A DNA stretch of 64,000 bases from Tectiglobus sp965223355. GTDB taxonomy: Bacteria; Pseudomonadota; Alphaproteobacteria; Rhizobiales; Hyphomicrobiaceae. The DNA lies in the NCBI GenBank assembly GCA_965223355.1, contig CBDCWE010000003.1:3038001-3102000 (forward strand), in the 5' to 3' direction. Every line of letters begins with the position of its first letter. Within the stretch, counting starts at the first letter, position 1. Shown here piece after piece: positions 15,550-23,736 of this stretch. The notes under the pieces are model-generated. The model was not told where the DNA came from and did not search any database. It saw nothing but the letters and a program-made list of their open reading frames with translations. Made by a program: the position numbers and the translations under genes.

Positions 15550-18500
15550 TAAGGCGAAATCGATCCGGGCGTGCCGAGCAGCTCACCGACCAGTCGCGTG
15601 GCGCCGACGTAATCGGGCTTGCCGGAGCCCAGTACCGGCACGCGGTCGACGTGCAGGATGGCGGCCGGCACCATCAGTTCGGATGCACCCTTCGAGCGGG
15701 CCAGGGTCTGGAAACCGGCCTTTGTGACCGTCGCATCGGAGGTGACTAGGACCAGCCGTTCACCTTTGCGCGCATCCGCCGCCGCCACGACGACGGACAA
15801 CACGCCGGGCGCCAGATCGGCAGCAATCGCCTCGACCGCCGACAGCGACACCATTTCGCCGCCGATTTTGGCGAACCGCTTGGCACGACCCTTGATCGTC
15901 AGGAAGCCCTGGTCGTCGATCTCGACAATGTCACCGGTATCGTGCCAGCCATCTTCCGGCGGTTCCAGCACGCCTGGATTTTCGGCCCGCAGATAACCCA
16001 TCATGACGTTGGGACCGCGCACGAACAGCCGGCCGCCTGCCGTGATGCCCGGCACCGGCTCGAGCCGCGCCGCCATCAGCGGCGACAATCGGCCAACGGT
16101 GCCGACCTTGTTGGCAAGCGCAGTGTTGATCGCCAGGACCGGCGACGTTTCGGTCACCCCGTAGCCCTCGAGAATTCTGACGCCGAACTTTTCCATATAG
16201 ATCGCGCGCGTGCGCTCCTTGACGGCTTCCGCACCGGCCAGGATCAGGCGCACGGAATGGAAGTCGTAGGGGTGGGCGGCGCGGGCGTAGCCGTTGAGGA
16301 AGGTATCGGTGCCGAACACGATCGTGGCGTTGGTCTGATAGATCAGCTCCGGCACGATCCGATAGTGCAGCGGCGAAGGATAAAGATAGACCGGAACCCC
16401 ACGGACCAACGGCATTACCAGCCCGGCCGTCAATCCGAACGAGTGGAACAGCGGCAACACATTGAAGACCTTGTCGTCGCCGTTTACGGCGATCCTGGCG
16501 AGCGACTGGATCGCGTTCGATAGGATGTTGCGATGCGACAGCACGACGCCTTTGGGCGTGCCCTCCGAACCGGACGTGAACAGGATCGCGGCCGGATCAT
16601 CGGCGCGACGCGCAACCAGCGGTGTGCGGCCGGCACGCCAGCCCGAGATCTTGTCGGAGAGTGTGATCGCTGCGCGAATGTCCTCGAGGTAGACGATCTT
16701 GGCGTTGTTCTGGATTGCCGCGATCAGATCTTCGAGGCGGGCCTTTTCGACAAAGGTGCGCGAGGTCACGACCACGCCCACCTTGGCGGCTTTGCAGGCT
16801 GCGACCACGTTCGATGGCCCGGCCGTGAAGTTCAGCATGGCCGGGACGCGGCCGCTGGACTGCAGCGCGAAAAAGGTGACCGCCGCGCCGGCGGCGTTCG
16901 GCAGCATGACGCCGACGTTGTCACCGACCGCTGCCAATGGTGCGAGCTTGCGCCCGAGCACCTGGGCGCCGATGATCAGCTTGCGATAGGACAGTTTGGT
17001 GCGCAGCGCATCCTCGACGATCGCTTTGCCGGTATCGAACAGGTCGCGAGCATCGCACACCGCCTCAAACAGCGTCCGGTCGGTGTTGGCAGTATCGACC
17101 GCGGTGTCGACCATGATGTCCTGCAGCGCGAGGCCGGCGGCCTGGCGGCGGGCCTTGCCCTTCAAGGCCGGATCGATCTCGATCCGCCGCGGCGGCAGGA
17201 TCGTGACCGTCACTTTCGGAAACCAGACCTTCTTGATCTGGCTCTTTTTCATGTAGGACCAGGGCGAATGTTCGAGCCCGTCGATGCGCACGGGAACGAT
17301 CACCGCGTCCGCCTTGTCGGCGATCATTGCGGTGCCGTCGTAGACCTTCATCAAGCCGCCCGTCACCGTCAACCGGCCTTCCGGGAAGATCACCAATGTC
17401 TCGCCGCCAGCCACCTCTTTGACGAGATGGCGTGTCGCTAGCGGCTTGGTCGGGTCGAGGGTATAGGCATTGATGAACTTGAGAAACGGCTTGACCCACC
17501 ACGCCTCGGCAATGCCGGTATCGACTGCGAACGCCGCATGGCTCGGCAACAGCGCGTGCATCACCGGGCCGTCCATGTAGGAGACATGATTGGGCGTGAT
17601 GATCGCGCGTTGGCCCGGCACCGGCAGGTTTTCCAGGCCCCTGACGTCGAGGCCGTAGGCCAGCCGGAAGACGAACAGCGCAACGTCCTGCAGGCCCTGA
17701 CGGCCCCAGGCCCGCATCACCAGACCAACGGCGATCAGGTTGCCGAGCCCGAGGGCCAGGAACAGCAACCCGAAGCCGCCGCCCAAAGCCTGCAGCGCTG
17801 CCAGTGCGGCGAGACCGATCGTCATCGCACCGGCGTTCAATATGTTGACACCGGCAACCACCCGGGCGCGACGCTCCGGTGCCGCCCAAGCCTGTACGGC
17901 GGCAAAGGCTGGCACAATAAACAGGCCGCCGGCCGCTGAAATGCCGAGCAGATCAATCGCGATCCTGAGGCCCGCCGTGCTTTGCGCCAGCGCGATCGGC
18001 CCGATACCAGTGGCCGGCGGCGTGTAGTTGGAGAACAGCCAGCTGGCATCGAGCGCAAACAGCCCCATCAGGAACGCGCCGATTGGGACCAGGGCCAGGT
18101 TGGGGCGCGTTTTGCTGGCCAGCGCCGCCAGCGCTGAACCGAGCGCGATCCCGATCGTGAAGAGCACCAGACCGGCGGTGACGACGTGCTCGTTGCCACC
18201 AATGCCGGTTTTCACCAACGTCGGCAGTACGGTGAGCGCGATGACGCCGGCAAACCAGAACCACGATGTGATGAGGCCGCCGATCCAAACCCGTCTGTCG
18301 GCGCGCAATTCGTTGACGAGGCGCCATGTCGAGGCCAGCGGATTGCGCGTGATCGCAAGGTTGGGAGCCGCCGCCCCGGTCGGCAGAATTGCGCGCGCGG
18401 TGAGCCATCCGAGCGCGGCCAGGGCAATCAGGATCAGGCCGACCGCCGAGGACGGCACCAAAGCTTCGGAACCGTTGTTGGCCATGGCGAGGCCGCCTGC

Positions 18501-18974
18501 GATCGTGCCGACCAGGATCGACAGAAACGTCGCCCCTTCCATCAGGGCGTTGGCGGCGGGTAGTTCGCGGGTCTCAAGATGATCCGGCAGGATGCCGTAT
18601 TTGATCGGCCCGAACAGCGCCGCCATGATGCCGAACAGGCTCAACGCAGCAAACAGTACGATGAGCGAGTTGGTCACAAAGCCGATTGCCGCGATCACCG
18701 CCACCGGGATTTCGGCGAGCTTCAAGAACCGCGCAACGCGGGCTTTGTCATATTTGTCGGCCAGTTCACCGCCAAGTGCCGACAGCACAAAGTACGGCAC
18801 GATCAGGACCGCACCCGCCAACGTCACGAGCAGACCGCTGCTGTCGCTGCCGGCGAGCTTGAACAGGATCAAAATGACCAGCGCATTCTTGATGAAGTTG
18901 TCGTTGAGAGCGGACAGAAACTGGCAGGCAAAGACCGGAAAGAACCGCTGTGAGCCAAGGAGAGCCTGAAACAT
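15549..18974 (-). CDS. LplT-Aas fusion: MFS lysophospholipid flippase, acyltransferase and acyl-ACP synthetase
   Basis: A 1141-residue three-domain inner-membrane protein. Residues about 1-410 are an MFS transporter (LplT-like, beginning with FACQFLSALNDNFIKNALV). About 430-640 is a PlsC acyltransferase with HX4D in NHVSYMDG near 461 and EGRLT downstream. About 650-1130 is an AMP-binding adenylating domain with FTSGSEGTPKG near 800 and YGVTETSP. By family it imports 2-acyl-lysophospholipid and reacylates it using fatty acid activated on ACP (EC 2.3.1.40 / 6.2.1.20). In E. coli these are two genes; the fused form is common in alphaproteobacteria. Two 13-bp palindromes lie about 230-275 bp upstream. 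Confidence 0.9.
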   Translation of the reverse strand: MFQALLGSQRFFPVFACQFLSALNDNFIKNALVILILFKLAGSDSSGLLVTLAGAVLIVPYFVLSALGGELADKYDKARVARFLKLAEIPVAVIAAIGFVTNSLIVLFAALSLFGIMAALFGPIKYGILPDHLETRELPAANALMEGATFLSILVGTIAGGLAMANNGSEALVPSSAVGLILIALAALGWLTARAILPTGAAAPNLAITRNPLASTWRLVNELRADRRVWIGGLITSWFWFAGVIALTVLPTLVKTGIGGNEHVVTAGLVLFTIGIALGSALAALASKTRPNLALVPIGAFLMGLFALDASWLFSNYTPPATGIGPIALAQSTAGLRIAIDLLGISAAGGLFIVPAFAAVQAWAAPERRARVVAGVNILNAGAMTIGLAALAALQALGGGFGLLFLALGLGNLIAVGLVMRAWGRQGLQDVALFVFRLAYGLDVRGLENLPVPGQRAIITPNHVSYMDGPVMHALLPSHAAFAVDTGIAEAWWVKPFLKFINAYTLDPTKPLATRHLVKEVAGGETLVIFPEGRLTVTGGLMKVYDGTAMIADKADAVIVPVRIDGLEHSPWSYMKKSQIKKVWFPKVTVTILPPRRIEIDPALKGKARRQAAGLALQDIMVDTAVDTANTDRTLFEAVCDARDLFDTGKAIVEDALRTKLSYRKLIIGAQVLGRKLAPLAAVGDNVGVMLPNAAGAAVTFFALQSSGRVPAMLNFTAGPSNVVAACKAAKVGVVVTSRTFVEKARLEDLIAAIQNNAKIVYLEDIRAAITLSDKISGWRAGRTPLVARRADDPAAILFTSGSEGTPKGVVLSHRNILSNAIQSLARIAVNGDDKVFNVLPLFHSFGLTAGLVMPLVRGVPVYLYPSPLHYRIVPELIYQTNATIVFGTDTFLNGYARAAHPYDFHSVRLILAGAEAVKERTRAIYMEKFGVRILEGYGVTETSPVLAINTALANKVGTVGRLSPLMAARLEPVPGITAGGRLFVRGPNVMMGYLRAENPGVLEPPEDGWHDTGDIVEIDDQGFLTIKGRAKRFAKIGGEMVSLSAVEAIAADLAPGVLSVVVAAADARKGERLVLVTSDATVTKAGFQTLARSKGASELMVPAAILHVDRVPVLGSGKPDYVGATRLVGELLGTPGSISP

Positions 18975-19023
18975 GTGAGCCTCTTAAGTATCGATCTTCG
19001 ATGAGAAAGTTATCAGCACAAGG

Positions 19024-19185
19024 TTAACTATCTGACGGCTGCCTATCGTTGCCATCAATGCGTACGTTTCGGGGCAGCGAGCACCGCGCCCGGGATCTGT
19101 ACCCGGCCGGTTGCGCGGATCCGCCTGGCCAACTGACTTGATCACTCAGGACGGTGCGCAGACTGTTGGCAAGATCTTCAAACAT
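19024..19185 (-). CDS. possible 53-residue ORF downstream of paired palindromes, unrecognised
   Basis: A short frame starting MFEDLANSLRTV with ACGGAG about nine bases upstream of its ATG. It lies between the paired TGAACTATGTTCA sites and the LplT-Aas gene on the same strand. The second half is rich in Arg, Ser, Pro and Gly and looks non-globular. It may be a leader peptide, a decayed regulator or chance. I assign no function. Confidence 0.25.
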   Translation of the reverse strand: MFEDLANSLRTVLSDQVSWPGGSAQPAGYRSRARCSLPRNVRIDGNDRQPSDS

Positions 19186-19203
19186 TGCTGTACTCCGTTC
19201 TTT

Positions 19204-19248
19204 TGAACTATGTTCACAAAAATATGGCAACATTATGAACTATGTTCA
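19204..19248. promoter_or_regulatory. paired 13-bp operators TGAACTATGTTCA
   Basis: Two identical palindromes at 19204-19216 and 19236-19248, 32 bp apart (about three helical turns), in the promoter region ahead of the leftward LplT-Aas gene. The pattern is typical of cooperative binding by a TetR-type dimer. No TetR gene is encoded in the window nearby, so the regulator is unknown. Confidence 0.6.
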
Positions 19249-19333
19249 TAGACGGCGACCAGCTATGATTGATCAAGTGCCGAGTGCAATCGTTGTGCGA
19301 GCCGGTATGACAGCCTTTCGGACTGAGGAGACC

Positions 19334-19498
19334 TCTGACCAAGTCCGGGGTCCAGGGGACTAGTCCCCTGGTCGGGGAGTATGAGGGGCGGACAAGCCCC
19401 TCAACGATCGCCGCTTGGCGGCGATATGTTAAGGGCGCGGCCCTTAACGATCCCGCCAAAGGGCCCGGCCCGTTGGAAACCTGAGACTTGATCAGAGG
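19334..19498. repeat. HR2 five-palindrome repeat, full copy
   Basis: In order: CCAGGGGACTAGTCCCCTGG (19352-19371), GAGGGGC...GCCCCTC, ATCGCCGC...GCGGCGAT, TTAAGGGC...GCCCTTAA, and a degenerate CCAAAGGG module, then GAAACCTGAGACTTGATCAG. The remaining gap to 19873 holds no gene that I can support. Confidence 0.88.
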
Positions 19499-19873
19499 TG
19501 CCGCAAAGCACTTCCGCCTCGAGCAGACGTGATTCGGGCGGGATCGCGCCGAGGCTGCGACTGCGGCCGGTGAGCGACATCATCAGGGCCACGCCCCGCT
19601 ATTGCAGAACCGATCCAAAGCGTGTTCAACTGACATCGAACCGTTCTACCGAGTGGGATCTGGTCCGAGATCAAACGGGCCGGGTGCGCTGGAAGCGCGT
19701 CGTCGTTGCGACATGCGTAGCGGCGCGACGGATGAGACGGGGCGCACCGAGATCGGGGCAGATCGCGCCGGCCTTTGAGGTGTCGGAGCGGCGGCCGGCC
19801 CGACGTCGAGTGATTTCTCCGCAGCGCCGCTGCGCACAGCCTCATTCGCCGGCCGGTTCAGCGCGCCGCCTGA

Positions 19874-19895
19874 GAAATAGAAGTGCTTCTATTTC
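19874..19895. promoter_or_regulatory. 22-bp palindrome upstream of the acyl-CoA ligase
   Basis: GAAATAGAAG, TG, CTTCTATTTC: perfect 10-base arms, about 90 bp before the ATG of the ligase gene. It could be an operator; no cognate regulator is visible. Confidence 0.5.
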
Positions 19896-19984
19896 AGTGG
19901 AACACGCTTGAGCTGTCGATAGCAGCGGGCCGGCATCCGTGCATGTCGTTGCGGCTGACGAACATGGAGGGAGGCAGATCAGCA

Positions 19985-21544
19985 ATGTATCTCACGCAAG
20001 GCTTGCGCCGGGCCGCCAAGCTGACGCCGTCCGAGGTGGCTCTGATCTCGCAGGACCGCTTCTTTACCTGGTCGCAAATGCGCGATCGGGTGGCCCGGCT
20101 GGCGGGGGCGTTGCACGGGCTCGGCTTCGAGCATGAAGATCGGGTCGCAATGTTGTCACTCAACTCCGACCGCTACGCCGAATACTACTATGCGACGTTC
20201 TGGGCCGGCGGTAACGTCGTGCCGATGAACATTCGCTGGTCGCTGCCGGAGCACGTCTATTCGATCAACGATTCCGGTTCGCGGTATTTGATTGTCGATG
20301 ATACCTTTGCCGACATGGGCGCCGAAATTGCAAGCGAGTGCCCGTCGATCGAGACCATTATTTATGCCGGAGACGGTGAAACGCCGACGGGCATGAAGAG
20401 TTACGAAGATCTCATCGACAATGCCGACCCGGCCGATGATGCCTTTCGCAGCGGTGAAGATCTCGCCGGCATCTTTTATACCGGTGGAACCACGGGCTTT
20501 CCGAAAGGCGTGATGCTGCCGCATCGGGCGCTGTGGACGAGTTCGATATGCTTTGGCAGCGGCTCGCAGGTGAGTTCCCGCGACCGTACGCTGCATGCCG
20601 CGCCGCTGTTTCATATCGCCGGCAGCGCGATGCTGTTCTCGCTCACCAACTTCGGGGGGTCGCACGCCATCATTCCGGGCTTTGAGGCATCGGTCTTCCT
20701 GCGCGGCGTGCAGGACTTCAAGCCCACCATCTCGCTGCTCGTACCAACCATGATCGGGATGCTGCTGCAGAACCCTGACCTGGAGCACACAGACACCAGC
20801 TCTCTCGGCCGGCTGATTTACGGGGCTTCACCGATCACGCAGGCGGTTCTCAAGGAGGCGATGGCCAAGATGCCGCAGACCCGGTTCATTCATGCTTACG
20901 GTCAGACCGAGCTGGCGCCGCTCGTCACCCTGCTCGGCTCGGACTACCACGTCCTCGAGGGGCCCAAGGCGGCGAAGATCCGGTCCGTTGGCCGACCGGT
21001 GTTCTCCGTCGAGGCGGAAGTCGTCGGCGCCGATGATCGCGAGGTGGCGCGCGGGCAGGTCGGTGAACTGCGTGTGCGCGGCGCCCATTGCATGCTCGGT
21101 TACTGGAACAAGCCTGAGCAGACGGCCGCGACACTGCGCGGTGGCTGGGTTTACACCGGCGATGGCGCCGTCATGGACAAGGACGGGTTCGTCTACATCG
21201 TCGACCGCATGAAGGACATGATCATTACCGGTGGGGAAAACGTATTTTCTGCCGAGGTCGAAAACGCCATCATGCAATATCCCGGCCTTGCCGAATGCGC
21301 TGTGATCGGAGTTCCCGATGACAAGTGGGGTGAAGCGGTGCACGCCATCGTCGTGCCGCGGGACGGCGAGGCGCCGGACGGCGATGCCATCATCGGCCAT
21401 TGCCGCCAACTGATCGCGCACTACAAGTGCCCGCGTTCCATCACCATCAGGACCGAGGCGCTGCCCAAGTCCGGTGCCGGCAAGATCCAGAAGTTCGAGC
21501 TGCGCGCACCCTACTGGGAGGGGCATGATCGCCAGGTTCACTGA
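19985..21544 (+). CDS. AMP-dependent acyl-CoA synthetase (fatty-acid CoA ligase type)
   Basis: A 519-residue ANL-superfamily adenylating enzyme. It has the P-loop FYTGGTTGFPKGVM near residue 165, HAYGQTE, GWVYTGDGAVMDKDG, and the C-terminal hinge DRMKDMIITGGENVF with the catalytic Lys in LPKSGAGKIQK. It activates a carboxylic acid to acyl-AMP and then acyl-CoA; the chain type cannot be read by eye, but overall it resembles medium/long-chain fatty-acid ligases. It has no signal and is cytoplasmic. I chose the ATG at 19985 (MYLTQGLRRAAK) because homologous sequence begins there; an upstream ATG at 19943 is possible, and GGGAGG lies between the two. It is isolated, with a 22-bp palindrome upstream. 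Confidence 0.85.
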   Translation: MYLTQGLRRAAKLTPSEVALISQDRFFTWSQMRDRVARLAGALHGLGFEHEDRVAMLSLNSDRYAEYYYATFWAGGNVVPMNIRWSLPEHVYSINDSGSRYLIVDDTFADMGAEIASECPSIETIIYAGDGETPTGMKSYEDLIDNADPADDAFRSGEDLAGIFYTGGTTGFPKGVMLPHRALWTSSICFGSGSQVSSRDRTLHAAPLFHIAGSAMLFSLTNFGGSHAIIPGFEASVFLRGVQDFKPTISLLVPTMIGMLLQNPDLEHTDTSSLGRLIYGASPITQAVLKEAMAKMPQTRFIHAYGQTELAPLVTLLGSDYHVLEGPKAAKIRSVGRPVFSVEAEVVGADDREVARGQVGELRVRGAHCMLGYWNKPEQTAATLRGGWVYTGDGAVMDKDGFVYIVDRMKDMIITGGENVFSAEVENAIMQYPGLAECAVIGVPDDKWGEAVHAIVVPRDGEAPDGDAIIGHCRQLIAHYKCPRSITIRTEALPKSGAGKIQKFELRAPYWEGHDRQVH

Positions 21545-21593
21545 CGGCGCCGCGCTCAGATCGCCAGGCGCCCGAGACCGTCGTTGACCCATG

Positions 21594-21695
21594 GGCCAAG
21601 TCCGGGGTCGAGAGGATGGGCCCCTGGTCGCGGCGTTTGCGGCACTGAAAGCGGCGCATCGATCGCCACAAAGCGGTGATTGGTTAAGGGCTTTT
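21594..21695. repeat. degenerate HR2 repeat
   Basis: GGCCAAGTCCGGGGTC, a GGGCCCCTGG module, CGATCGCCAC...GCGGTGATTGG and GGTTAAGGGCTTTTA follow in the HR2 order with many mismatches. It fills most of the gap between the ligase and msrA. Confidence 0.55.
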
Positions 21696-21822
21696 AGACC
21701 ACCACGGCGACAACCGACCTGCAGCGTGGACAACCTTCTGGAAGTTCAGATCTAGCTAATGCCGATCGGTGCCTGACGTATTATATGATCTGTTGTACTG
21801 ATGCGCTGAGGAGAGTTTCGCA

Positions 21823-22476
21823 ATGTTCTTTCGTAATACCCCGGCCATGCCGACGGCTGAAACGGCCTTGCCTGGCCGGTCTCAGGCCATTGCGACGGCC
21901 GAGCGCCATTTTGTGTTTGATCGCCCGCTGAAGGGACCGTTCGCTGCGACGATCGAGACGGCAATAGTCGGGATGGGCTGCTTTTGGGGGGCGGAGCGGA
22001 TGTTCTGGACCCTCGGCGCCGACAAGGTTTGGACAACGGCGGTCGGCTATGCGGCGGGGATCACACCACATCCAACCTACGAAGAGGTTTGCACGGGGCG
22101 AACCGGACACAACGAAGTGGTCTTGATCGCCTATGACCCGGCCAGCACGCAGTTCGAAGAATTGTTGAAGATTTTCTGGGAAGGGCATGATCCGACCCAG
22201 GGAATGCGCCAGGGCAATGATGTCGGAACGCAGTATCGCTCCGGTATCTACGTCACGTCCGCGGCGCAGCGAACCGCGGCCGACGCCTCACGCGACGCGT
22301 TTCAGACGGTGTTGTCGGCGAACGGTTACGGCCCGATTACGACCGAAATCGTCGATGCCGGACCGTTCTATTACGCCGAAGACTATCATCAGCAGTATCT
22401 TGCCAAGGTCCCGCACGGTTACTGTGGCCTTGGCGGTACGGGACTTTCGTGTCCTGCAGGGCTCGACGTCGCCTGA
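21823..22476 (+). CDS. msrA: peptide-methionine (S)-S-oxide reductase MsrA
   Basis: A 217-residue cytoplasmic enzyme. The catalytic motif is GCFWGAE with Cys53, followed by TAVGYAAG, YEEVCTGRTGHNEVV and HDPTQGMRQGNDVGTQYRS. Resolving cysteines are near the C-terminus in HGYCGLGGTGLSC. It reduces the S-epimer of methionine sulfoxide in proteins using thioredoxin. The about 50-residue N-terminal extension is usual for alphaproteobacterial MsrA. GAGGAGAG lies upstream of the ATG. It stands alone and is followed by repeats. Confidence 0.95.
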   Translation: MFFRNTPAMPTAETALPGRSQAIATAERHFVFDRPLKGPFAATIETAIVGMGCFWGAERMFWTLGADKVWTTAVGYAAGITPHPTYEEVCTGRTGHNEVVLIAYDPASTQFEELLKIFWEGHDPTQGMRQGNDVGTQYRSGIYVTSAAQRTAADASRDAFQTVLSANGYGPITTEIVDAGPFYYAEDYHQQYLAKVPHGYCGLGGTGLSCPAGLDVA

Positions 22477-22503
22477 CGCCGACGGCTCGCCCACCTGCCT
22501 CTA

Positions 22504-22561
22504 GAGCAACCTGCCTTTATTCGGAATCGGAACGATCCCGAATAAAGGCAGAAAGTTGCTC
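22504..22561. repeat. HR1 hairpin b (reverse), hairpin a deleted
   Basis: A complete outer and inner stem. The linker runs directly CTCTAAAGCACGATGATCTAG, consistent with deletion of hairpin a between two TAAAG copies. It joins straight onto an HR3 hairpin. Confidence 0.9.
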
Positions 22562-22583
22562 GCCTCTAAAGCACGATGATCTA

Positions 22584-22644
22584 GTGGTCTCAATCACTTA
22601 AAATGGCGTATTCAGATGCGCCATTTTAAGTGATTGAGACCACG
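22584..22644. repeat. HR3 hairpin, empty form (25-bp stem)
   Basis: GTGGTCTCAATCACTTAAAA plus TGGCG pairs perfectly with its complement ending at 22644, around the loop TATTCAGATG. It is the simple counterpart of the expanded element at 40131-40403. A partial HR2 (22650-22702) follows directly. Confidence 0.92.
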
Positions 22645-22649
22645 AGCAA

Positions 22650-22702
22650 CCCGGCCAAAGGGCCGGGCCCGTTGGAAGCCCGTGATGTGTTCAGAGGTCC
22701 CC
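22650..22702. repeat. HR2 fragment (last module)
   Basis: CCAAAGGGCCGGGCCCGTTGG followed by a diverged GATGTGTTCAGAGGTCCC tail. Only the terminal module of HR2 is present, fused to HR3. Confidence 0.75.
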
Positions 22703-22738
22703 TCCGGCCGGCATCTGCAATGCCGCGCTCATCAAAGT

Positions 22739-23671
22739 TCAAAGCCACTTGGGCGGAATAAACAGCACCATATCGGTTTGTTGGCGCTCAAACAGCGGAT
22801 CATCTGGCCGCGCCTCGACAAGCTTGCATCGTTCAAGGTCCTGATGGTCGGTCACGAACAGTGCGCGGTAGCCGGCCGCAAACAGCATGCCGACGCAGTT
22901 GGTGCGTGAGATCCCGTCACGTTGTTTGGCGTCCTTGTGCAGCTCCAGCAGGATGACCGGCTGGGTATCGCTGAGGAGGTGCTTGGCGCCGCGCAGAACT
23001 TTGCCCTCGTAGCCGTCGACGTCGATCTTGATCAGGTCCGGACTGACCGCGTTGTCGCTGCAAAACCGATCGAGCGACGTTAGCAAAACCTCCGCGCTGT
23101 TAAGCGCGCCGCGCTCTGTTTGACCGCCTTGCAAAGCAAACTTCATGCGGATCCACCACGGTTCCAGATAAGCGCCGGGCGCTGGTTCCGTCTCGAACAT
23201 CTTGGTCCGCGCATACCAGATCCTTCGCCGGCCGCGGTGAACATCCGACAGGCCGGTCAAATGACTGACGACGCGGTCCGACAGGCCTCGCTCCCGCGCC
23301 GTTTGATCAATCATTTCGATGAGATAGGGCTGCATCTCGAAGGCGTGCGCCCGGGGCCGTGTGTGAGCATGTGATGCTGCAACAAATGCGAAATAGCCGG
23401 TCGATGCTCCCAGGTCGAAAAACGTGGAGGTCTTGAAATAGCCTGTTAGGAAACTGATCAGCAGTGTCGTTGTCTCTTCGTAAAAGTCCCGGTTCGAGCG
23501 CCTGGTGATGCGGATCTCCAGCGGATCGCGACGATGCTTTAGCGCACGAATGATGTGGGGATCATGGCCAGGGATCGACAGCCATCGCTGCCCGGCTTGA
23601 TCCGTGACGTTGGCAAGCCGGGTATGTGCGAGAAACGTCTTGCTATCGGCCTGGATGTTCGCCAACGTCAT
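22739..23671 (-). CDS. FkbM-family methyltransferase
   Basis: A 310-residue SAM-dependent methyltransferase. The SAM-binding motif I is FDLGASTGYFAFVAA near residue 110, the conserved acidic/Pro motif is LIKIDVDGYEGKVLRG near 230, and VILLELHKD follows. FkbM proteins O-methylate sugars, polyketides or other small molecules; in environmental bacteria they often decorate surface glycans. The substrate cannot be inferred. It lies 66 bp downstream of the YejA-like gene on the same strand, so the two may be co-transcribed, although no functional link is evident. Confidence 0.82.
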   Translation of the reverse strand: MTLANIQADSKTFLAHTRLANVTDQAGQRWLSIPGHDPHIIRALKHRRDPLEIRITRRSNRDFYEETTTLLISFLTGYFKTSTFFDLGASTGYFAFVAASHAHTRPRAHAFEMQPYLIEMIDQTARERGLSDRVVSHLTGLSDVHRGRRRIWYARTKMFETEPAPGAYLEPWWIRMKFALQGGQTERGALNSAEVLLTSLDRFCSDNAVSPDLIKIDVDGYEGKVLRGAKHLLSDTQPVILLELHKDAKQRDGISRTNCVGMLFAAGYRALFVTDHQDLERCKLVEARPDDPLFERQQTDMVLFIPPKWL

Positions 23672-23736
23672 TGTTCAACCCTTGTGATAGCAGCGCTCAA
23701 GCAGGCCCTGCCCGCCGGTATCGGCAACATCCACGT

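Noticed and set aside
16533..17441. A 302-codon frame antisense to the LplT-Aas fusion
   Set aside because: It is a shadow of the conserved acyltransferase and ligase domains with no recognisable protein features.
20828..21733. A 301-codon frame antisense to the acyl-CoA ligase
   Set aside because: The opposite strand encodes full ANL motifs; this frame has none and overlaps an HR2 remnant.
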